A DNA stretch of 11,319 bases. Source: JADLEX01 sp964586775 (lineage in GTDB: Bacteria; Lernaellota; Lernaellaia; JACKCT01). Within the stretch, counting starts at the first letter, position 1. Each line of letters starts with the position of its first letter. A program made the position numbers and the translations under genes. Under the pieces are notes generated by a model. The model ran no database searches. It worked only from the letters and a program-made list of their open reading frames with translations, and had not been told where the DNA came from. Shown piece after piece: positions 7,519 to 11,319 of this stretch. Location of the stretch: contig CAZPJD010000082.1 of assembly GCA_964586775.1 (NCBI GenBank), positions 1 to 11,319 on the forward strand, read 5' to 3'.

Positions 7519-8169
7519 TCAATCCTTCTCGAATCGGACCTGGAGACGGTCGCGCAAACTCGTCAGAAACGCGCCCTGGTCATAGCTCGTGACCTTGAGC
7601 GTCACCACGTCGCCTTCCTGCACCGTGAACACGTACCGGGCCTTCACCTTGAACAAGTACTGGCTGAGATAGCTGAACAGGCCGTAGCCCTTGCCGCGAT
7701 AGACCATGTCCACCGTCAGCAGGTGCTCGCCGGGCAGCAGGCTGCCGTCGTAGACCGGCGACGCCTCGAGCTTTTCGAGATCGTTGTCTGCGCTCGAAAT
7801 GGCCGTGTAAATCTCGTAACCATCGAGCGTGTACGACATGGTTTCGAGCTGGAATGTCGCGCCGACCTCGTGCGTGTGCAGGATCGAGAAGGAGATGAGC
7901 GACACCGAACCCATGCGGAGCTGGTCGAGCAGTTGTTTCAGGCTCGCCTTGCTCTTGAGCACGCGGTCGCGCACGGCCTCGAGACGCTCCTCGAACTGCT
8001 TCATCTCCTCGGGCGAGAGCTTTTCGATCTCGACCTCGGTCGACGACGAACCCTTCGACGGGGCGGCTTCATCGTCGTCGGTCTGCGCAAACGCATAACC
8101 CGCCGCGGCCAAACCCACGACCAGCGCCAACGCGCAGGCCAACAGCCCCGATCTCAACGCGTGTTGCAT
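7519..8169 (-). CDS. Secreted coiled-coil plus beta-domain protein of unknown function, first gene of the Glt-like operon
   Basis: I do not recognise a named family. The 216-aa start is ATG at 8167-8169, with GGGGAG 5 nt upstream. Earlier in-frame ATGs (around 8205-8220) lack ribosome-binding sites and would put charged residues before the signal peptide. Residues 1-29 are a signal peptide (core LLACALALVVGLAAAGYAFA, cleavage AFA|QT), followed by an acidic/Ser linker (DDDEAA, KGSSS). About 42-80 is a charged amphipathic helix, likely coiled coil (LSPEEMKQFEERLEAVRDRV). From about 86 to 216 the pattern is alternating beta strands, including SVSLISFSILHTHEVG, LLPGEHLLTVDMVYRGKGYG and YLFKVKARYVFTVQEGD, which looks like an Ig/PEGA-like sandwich. 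There is no lipobox or catalytic motif. Its stop lies 4 nt before the next start, so it is in the same operon and probably acts in the periplasm with the TPR proteins. Confidence 0.78.
   Translation of the reverse strand: MQHALRSGLLACALALVVGLAAAGYAFAQTDDDEAAPSKGSSSTEVEIEKLSPEEMKQFEERLEAVRDRVLKSKASLKQLLDQLRMGSVSLISFSILHTHEVGATFQLETMSYTLDGYEIYTAISSADNDLEKLEASPVYDGSLLPGEHLLTVDMVYRGKGYGLFSYLSQYLFKVKARYVFTVQEGDVVTLKVTSYDQGAFLTSLRDRLQVRFEKD
7523..7527 (-). promoter_or_regulatory. Shine-Dalgarno supporting the TTG start at 7514
   Basis: AAGGA on the minus strand, 8 nt from TTG, located within the last codons of the preceding gene. It decides the start of the 718-aa TPR protein, since no ATG/GTG is in frame before the signal peptide. 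Confidence 0.65.
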
Positions 8170-8363
8170 CGTTGCTCCCCGACGTGTGTCGGTCCGTGGT
8201 TTTTGCATTTCCTCGACATGCATTCTACGGCCAAAACAATAGGCCGAGCATCCTATCGACGCCCAAGCCGCGACCCCACCAAATGCGCAGGGGCCTTCCC
8301 GGTATCCGCGCGAATTTGGACCTACGGCCCAAGTCCGGGACCCCACTGTTCCGCATCCTTGGC

Positions 8364-8392
8364 ATGATACCGGCGGCCCCACGCTGCGTCAA
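8364..8392 (-). promoter_or_regulatory. Sigma-70-type promoter of the Glt-like operon
   Basis: On the minus strand, TTGACG (8392-8387) and TATCAT (8369-8364) are separated by exactly 17 nt. Each hexamer matches consensus at 5 of 6 bases. The predicted start near 8357 gives a leader of about 190 nt before the ATG at 8169. The leader contains two copies of GGCCGTAG on the minus strand (near 8225 and 8322), whose meaning is unclear. Confidence 0.65.
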
Positions 8393-8431
8393 GGGTTTTG
8401 ACCGGGGCGGAAAAGTCGAATTTTTCCTCTA

Positions 8432-8460
8432 TTGACAAGGGGTTAGGGATTTTCCAGAAC
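8432..8460 (+). promoter_or_regulatory. Candidate sigma-70 promoter for prmA-rsmE
   Basis: A perfect TTGACA -35 hexamer (8432-8437) lies about 150 nt before the prmA start. The -10 at the right spacing (CAGAAC, 8455-8460) matches only 3 of 6 bases, so the call rests on the -35 and the AT-rich context. Confidence 0.35.
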
Positions 8461-8583
8461 TGATTGGCCGATTTGGTCATTTTTTCCGTGAGGAAAGAAA
8501 TTCGATCGGAAAAAGCGCGTACGGGATGGTTTAACTCGTCGGATTTCTTGGGCTATTCGACTGGACTCTACCGGGGATTTCTC

Positions 8584-9462
8584 GTGGAATATCGTCTGAG
8601 CGTAAAATGCGATCCCGATTGGATCGACGCGGTCTGCAACCGCTTTTTCGAGATCGGGCTGCGCGGCCTGGAAATCGCCGCCGAATCGCCCGTTGCCGAG
8701 GTGCTTTCGTACTGCGATCGGGCCGAAAGCGGCCACGCCTACGCAGAGGCCATCTCGGTCTATTTGCACCACCTCGCCGAGCTCTGGCCCGATGCCTCGG
8801 CGTGGAGCGTCGATGTCGCCCCGCTCGAAGGCGTGGATTGGGCGAACGAGTGGAAAAAATACTTCAAGCCCGTTCGCGTTTCGGAGCGCATCGTGATTCG
8901 TCCGTCGTGGGAATCGTACGACGCCGCCATCAACCAACTCGTCATCGTGATCGATCCCAAGATGGCGTTCGGCACCGGCGGGCATGAGACAACGACCCTC
9001 GCCCTGCGCGCGCTGGAGCGGCTTCACGCCGAAAACGTCCTCTACGAGACGACGCCGGTGCTCGACGTCGGAACGGGCACCGGCATTCTCGCCATCGCCG
9101 CCGCGATGCTCGGCGCGCCAAGCGCCGTCGGCGTCGATACCGATCCGGTCGCGATCGAGTGCGCGCTGGAAAACGCCGAAATGAACGGCGTCGCGGCACG
9201 GGCCACATTCGCGGTCGGTGGCGCGGACGGCGTGAGCGAGGCGTTTCCCCTCGTCGTCGCGAATATCGACGCGCCGACGCTCGGCGTCATCGCCCCCGCG
9301 ATCGCGCAACGGGTCCTTCCCGGCGGGCGGCTGCTGCTGACCGGCCTGCTGGAAACCGGAGCGAATGAGATCCGGTCGCGATTCGCGGACCTCGGGTTTC
9401 GCGCGATCCGCGCCGACGAACTCGGCGAATGGCGACTTCTCGAAATGGAGAAACCCCGTTGA
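8584..9462 (+). CDS. prmA: Ribosomal protein L11 methyltransferase PrmA
   Basis: This 292-aa enzyme uses S-adenosylmethionine to methylate ribosomal protein L11 in the cytoplasm, and the length equals that of typical PrmA (about 293 aa). GTG at 8584 with GGGGA 6 nt upstream gives the family-like start MEYRLSVKC. The open frame reaches back to a TTG at 8464 but those 40 residues do not fit the family. The N-terminal L11-recognition domain spans about 1-100 and ends in WANEWKKYFKPVRV (86-99). Then come the PrmA signature DPKMAFGTGGHETT (124-137), SAM motif I VLDVGTGTGILAIAA (159-173), the acidic ribose-binding GVDTDP (183-188) and VANIDA (225-230, in the place of the usual NILA). It overlaps rsmE by 4 nt. 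There is no sign of damage. Confidence 0.95.
   Translation: MEYRLSVKCDPDWIDAVCNRFFEIGLRGLEIAAESPVAEVLSYCDRAESGHAYAEAISVYLHHLAELWPDASAWSVDVAPLEGVDWANEWKKYFKPVRVSERIVIRPSWESYDAAINQLVIVIDPKMAFGTGGHETTTLALRALERLHAENVLYETTPVLDVGTGTGILAIAAAMLGAPSAVGVDTDPVAIECALENAEMNGVAARATFAVGGADGVSEAFPLVVANIDAPTLGVIAPAIAQRVLPGGRLLLTGLLETGANEIRSRFADLGFRAIRADELGEWRLLEMEKPR
9447..9450 (+). promoter_or_regulatory. Shine-Dalgarno supporting a TTG start for rsmE
   Basis: GGAG lies 8 nt before TTG at 9459, inside the last codons of prmA. It favours the TTG over the ATG at 9429, which would add ten residues upstream of the family's usual beginning. Confidence 0.5.
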
Positions 9463-10214
9463 CGCACCGTCACGCCGATCTGACCCGGCACCTGGTCGAC
9501 CACGTTCCGCCCGTCGGCGACGTGGTTCGACTCGCGCCCAAAGAGCGGCGGCACATCGAAAAGGTGCTGAGACTCGGTCCCGGCGACGCGATCGAGATTT
9601 TCGACGGTGCCGGCGCGGGGGCGCGCGCGACACTCGTGGCGCACGCCGAGGGCGGCCTCGCGGCGCGGGTGGACGAGGTCTTCGGGCGCATCGCGGTCGC
9701 CTTGCCCCGGGTTACGGCGATCTGCGGGCTCATCAAAGGCGATCGGCAGTTCGATCTCGTCGAAAAATTGGTGGAAATGGGAATTTGTGAGATTCGCCTG
9801 TTTCGTGCGGATCGTTCGATTCGGCGGCCGACCCCCGAACTGGAAACCCGGATCGCCACGCTCGCCGAGGCCGCGGCCAAGCAATGCGGTCGAAACGATC
9901 TCCCCGGCATCTCGTTCCGCCCCGATCTGGATGCGGCGCTCGCCGAAACGACCGGATTGCATGGATTCGTCTTCGAGCGGTCCGCATCACGGCCGATTTC
10001 GGCGGCGGACGCCGCCGGCGCGTCGCAGACAGCCTTCGTCACCGGCCCCGAGGGGGGGCTGACCCCGCACGAATTGGAGACGGCGATTCGCCGGGGATTC
10101 GCGCCCCGATCCCTGCCGATGCCCGTCCTGCGGGCCGACACCGCCGCGACCGCCTGCGCGTCGATCTTGATCTTCGCCATGAGCGCCGAACCGCCGAATG
10201 GCGGCGTCGGCTGA
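9459..10214 (+). CDS. rsmE: 16S rRNA (uracil-1498-N3)-methyltransferase RsmE
   Basis: This SPOUT-family enzyme methylates N3 of U1498 in 16S rRNA, close to the decoding site of the 30S subunit. From TTG at 9459 the product is 251 aa (E. coli RsmE is 243). An upstream ATG at 9429 is in frame but extends past the normal N-terminus. The PUA-like N-terminal domain is about 1-75 (RRHIEKVLRLGPGD, 30-43). The SPOUT domain follows, with KGDRQFDLVEKLVEMGI (93-109), KQCGRND (141-147), the SAM-loop FVTGPEGGLTPHE (193-205) and LRADTAATA (224-232), where LRTETA is more usual. It overlaps prmA by TTGA, a pairing also seen in other bacteria, so the two are probably cotranscribed. A 10-bp GC hairpin (10185-10211) covers its last codons. 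Confidence 0.92.
   Translation: MTHRHADLTRHLVDHVPPVGDVVRLAPKERRHIEKVLRLGPGDAIEIFDGAGAGARATLVAHAEGGLAARVDEVFGRIAVALPRVTAICGLIKGDRQFDLVEKLVEMGICEIRLFRADRSIRRPTPELETRIATLAEAAAKQCGRNDLPGISFRPDLDAALAETTGLHGFVFERSASRPISAADAAGASQTAFVTGPEGGLTPHELETAIRRGFAPRSLPMPVLRADTAATACASILIFAMSAEPPNGGVG
10185..10211 (+). terminator. GC-rich hairpin at the end of rsmE, weak terminator candidate
   Basis: GCCGA (10185-10189) pairs with TCGGC (10207-10211), and CCGCC (10191-10195) with GGCGG (10200-10204), around a GAAT loop. The stop codon follows directly. A T-run comes only about 20 nt later (10232-10236), which is too far for a classical intrinsic terminator. Confidence 0.3.
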
Positions 10215-10239
10215 AAAAGCACCCCCGCGAATTTTTCTC

Positions 10240-10266
10240 TTGAGTTTGCCCGAAAGCTGCCGATAA
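10240..10266 (+). promoter_or_regulatory. Sigma-28 (FliA) flagellar promoter
   Basis: TTGAGTTT (10240-10247), an 11-nt spacer, then GCCGATAA (10259-10266). The -10 is identical to the class-III flagellar consensus, the spacer is exact, and the -35 matches TAAAGTTT at 6 of 8 bases. It faces the flagellin gene, about 345 nt upstream of its ATG, and begins 25 nt after the rsmE stop. Confidence 0.8.
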
Positions 10267-10335
10267 TCGTTTTAGCGATTGAAATGCGATTCGATTCTCC
10301 AGCGTGACGGATCTTTGATTCAGGGCCTTCAAGCC

Positions 10336-10354
10336 CCGGGCGAAAGCAGCCCGG
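10336..10354 (+). promoter_or_regulatory. Alternative (anti-terminator-like) hairpin in the flagellin leader
   Basis: CCGGGC (10336-10341), loop GAAAGCA, GCCCGG (10349-10354), a perfect 6-bp stem. Its right arm is also the left base of the downstream long hairpin, so the two cannot form at once. Confidence 0.4.
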
Positions 10355-10415
10355 CCAAGCCCCACATGCGTTCTGTGAAAAACGCATAGGGACTTCGCCG
10401 GGCTTCTTTCGTTTT
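10349..10415 (+). terminator. Long hairpin followed by T-rich tract, terminator or attenuator
   Basis: GCCCGGC (10349-10355) pairs with GCCGGGC (10397-10403). Inside it AAG/CTT, CCC/GGG and ATGCGTT (10366-10372) / AACGCAT (10381-10387) continue the stem to an 8-nt loop, about 20 bp in all with small bulges. TTCTTTCGTTTT (10404-10415) follows. It could end rsmE read-through, end a short sigma-28 transcript of about 135 nt, or act as a regulated attenuator for flagellin. Confidence 0.5.
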
Positions 10416-10554
10416 CGCTCTGGGTTTCCGCCTTTCGCATCCGCGACCGCGGGTGCTTCCCCGATAATCCCGTTCCCTTGAATTCCGTGCGTCGCACGCT
10501 CGCGGGCGTTCGCGCGGTCACGACCCAGTTCCCTTCCGATCCGTCAACACACGC

Positions 10555-10584
10555 ATTCCGTCACGCATTCAGGAATTCCGTCAC
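10555..10584 (+). repeat. Short direct repeat ATTCCGTCAC before the flagellin start
   Basis: Two exact 10-nt copies (10555-10564 and 10575-10584), with start points 20 nt apart, each preceded or followed by ACGCA-type sequence. The second copy overlaps the palindrome GGAATTCC (10572-10579). They lie 35-64 nt before the ATG. The function is unknown. Confidence 0.5.
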
Positions 10585-10605
10585 ACGCACAGGGATATCC
10601 GCACC

Positions 10606-10612
10606 AAGGAGG
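10606..10612 (+). promoter_or_regulatory. Strong flagellin Shine-Dalgarno
   Basis: AAGGAGG with a 6-nt spacer to ATG, the best ribosome-binding site in the window, in keeping with a very highly expressed protein. The embedded GGA, and GGGA at about 10592, could be CsrA-binding cores, which is speculative. Confidence 0.75.
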
Positions 10613-10618
10613 ATCGTC

Positions 10619-11319
10619 ATGGCTCTTCGCATCACCAACAACATCCAGTCCATCAACGCGCAGCGCAACATCTCGCGGTCGCAGCAGGGTTTGACCAAGG
10701 CTCTGGAACGCCTGTCCTCGGGCTACCGCATCAACCGCGCGGGCGACGACGCCGCCGGTCTCGCCATCTCCGAAAAACTGCGTTCCAACATCCGGGCCCT
10801 TTCGCAGGCGTCGCGCAACGGATCGGACGGCATCGGCCTGATCCAGGTCGCCGAGGGCGCGATGTCCGAAATCAGCAGCATCGTGATCCGCATGAAGGAA
10901 CTCGCCGAACAGGCCGCCACGGGCACCGTCGGCACGACGGAGCGCAGCTTCCTCGACTCCGAGTTCCAGGCCCTTCGTTCGGAGATCACGCGGATTTCCG
11001 ACTCGATCAAGTTCAACGAGCGGCAACTGCTCGACGGAACCCTCGATGTCGTCATCCAGATCGGCGTCAGCAACGGCACGGGCGATACGATCCAGATCAC
11101 GCTGTCCGACACCGACGCGACCGCGCTCGGCATCGTGACCGCGATCGACACGGTCACCAACGCACGCCTGGCGTTGACATCGACGACGGCGGCGATCAAC
11201 ACGGTGGCCAGCCGCCGCGCGGGTCTGGGCGCCATGCAGAACCGGCTCGAATCGGTGGTCGCGAACATCGACAACGTGGTGGAGAACCTGTCGGCCGCCG
11301 AGAGCCGCATCCGCGACGT
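10619..11319 (+). CDS. fliC: Flagellin (partial, runs off the right edge)
   Basis: This is the structural subunit of the flagellar filament, exported by the flagellar type III system. 233 codons are present and the frame is open to the window end. The N-terminal D0/D1 domain is textbook: MALRITNNIQSINAQRN (1-17), LERLSSGYRINRAGDDAAGLAISEKLR (29-55), GIGLIQVAEGAMSEI (71-85), RMKELAEQAATGT (91-103) and KFNERQLLDG (131-140). Only about 40 residues (141-181) separate this from the C-terminal D1 helix (ARLALTSTTAAINTVASRRAGLGA, 182-205; NRLESVVANI, 208-217). There is thus essentially no D2/D3 variable domain, and the full protein should be about 275 aa. RMKEL and the neighbouring region match the segment that TLR5 recognises in enterobacterial flagellins. 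Expression is probably from the sigma-28 promoter at 10240-10266. Confidence 0.96.
   Translation, partial: MALRITNNIQSINAQRNISRSQQGLTKALERLSSGYRINRAGDDAAGLAISEKLRSNIRALSQASRNGSDGIGLIQVAEGAMSEISSIVIRMKELAEQAATGTVGTTERSFLDSEFQALRSEITRISDSIKFNERQLLDGTLDVVIQIGVSNGTGDTIQITLSDTDATALGIVTAIDTVTNARLALTSTTAAINTVASRRAGLGAMQNRLESVVANIDNVVENLSAAESRIRD

Larger units (their letters stand above)
8170..8583. other. Divergent intergenic region between the Glt-like operon and prmA
   Basis: There are 414 nt without a supported gene. It holds the minus-strand sigma-70 promoter at 8364-8392, a candidate plus-strand -35 at 8432-8437, and an inverted repeat TTTTTCCG / CGGAAAAA (8481-8488 and 8507-8514) in the prmA leader. 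The region from about 8390 to 8520 is visibly more AT-rich than the surrounding genes, as expected of a promoter zone. Confidence 0.6.
10273..10618 (+). other. Long structured 5' leader of flagellin
   Basis: There is no supported gene between the sigma-28 start region and the flagellin ATG. The first part holds two mutually exclusive hairpins (10336-10354 and 10349-10403). The last 65 nt hold direct repeats and GGA motifs near the ribosome-binding site. The stretch 10411-10550 shows no clear element apart from an isolated CCCGATAA at 10460-10467. Confidence 0.55.

Noticed and set aside
5505..7592. A 695-codon plus-strand open frame opposite the 718-aa gene
   Set aside because: Same antisense artefact; low-complexity Arg/Leu/Val composition and no recognisable features.
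8464..8583. A 40-residue N-terminal extension of PrmA from TTG at 8464
   Set aside because: The added residues overlap the promoter/leader region, contain the inverted repeat, and are outside the normal PrmA length.
8443..9633. A 396-codon minus-strand open frame opposite prmA
   Set aside because: Shadow of prmA, whose motifs are unambiguous on the plus strand.
9470..10387. A minus-strand open frame across rsmE and the flagellin promoter
   Set aside because: Ser/Arg/Ala-rich shadow of rsmE; it would also run through the sigma-28 promoter and leader.
10321..10403. A c-di-GMP (GEMM) riboswitch or SRP-like RNA in the flagellin leader
   Set aside because: GAAAGCAGCCC and CCAAGCC are faintly suggestive, but the conserved core nucleotides and stem order of those families are not present.
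10460..10467. A second sigma-28 -10 element (CCCGATAA)
   Set aside because: There is no TAAAGTTT-like sequence 11 nt upstream (the position reads CGCGACC-like), so only the promoter at 10240 is supported.
10723..11310. A minus-strand open frame opposite flagellin
   Set aside because: Shadow of the flagellin coding sequence, which is certain.
1..11319. Mobile elements, CRISPR arrays, tRNA or rRNA genes
   Set aside because: No transposase, integrase, terminal inverted repeats, regularly spaced repeats or RNA-gene signatures were seen.

Overview
The window is high-GC bacterial chromosome (by eye about 60-65% G+C) with dense gene packing and frequent GTG/TTG starts. A flagellin gene, a sigma-28-type promoter, and a run of secreted TPR proteins resembling the Glt/Nfs envelope machinery of Myxococcus xanthus point to a flagellated Gram-negative of the broad former 'Deltaproteobacteria' type (Myxococcota, Bdellovibrionota or a related uncultured phylum). 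No feature fixes the phylum.

Positions 1-8169 hold five minus-strand genes read right to left. They are a 216-aa secreted coiled-coil/beta protein (7519-8169), a 718-aa secreted TPR protein with an acidic tail (5358-7514, GltC-like), a 1118-aa secreted coiled-coil plus TPR protein (2005-5361, GltD/AgmU-like), a 372-aa lipoprotein of nine gapless TPR units (890-2008, GltE-like), and a 78-aa secreted protein (589-825). After a 197-nt intercistronic gap comes the N-terminal 130 residues of an FHA-like protein leading into a proline run (1-391, GltG/PglI-like), cut by the window edge. The first four genes are coupled by 4-nt overlaps or a 4-nt gap. A good sigma-70 promoter (TTGACG-17-TATCAT, minus strand, 8364-8392) precedes the set. 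All products except the FHA protein carry export signals, so this looks like the periplasmic and outer-membrane part of a trans-envelope machine whose energising parts would lie beyond position 1.

Positions 8170-8583 are a divergent intergenic region. Positions 8584-10214 encode two ribosome-modifying methyltransferases read on the plus strand, prmA (ribosomal protein L11) and rsmE (16S rRNA U1498), overlapping by 4 nt.

Positions 10215-10618 form a long flagellin leader. It has an excellent sigma-28 promoter (TTGAGTTT-11-GCCGATAA), two mutually exclusive hairpins of which the second looks like an intrinsic terminator, short direct repeats, and a strong Shine-Dalgarno. A short flagellin gene with almost no variable domain begins at 10619 and runs off the right edge.

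The most noteworthy points are a Glt/Nfs-type module in a flagellated genome with two small uncharacterised secreted partners, and the structured, possibly attenuated, flagellin leader.
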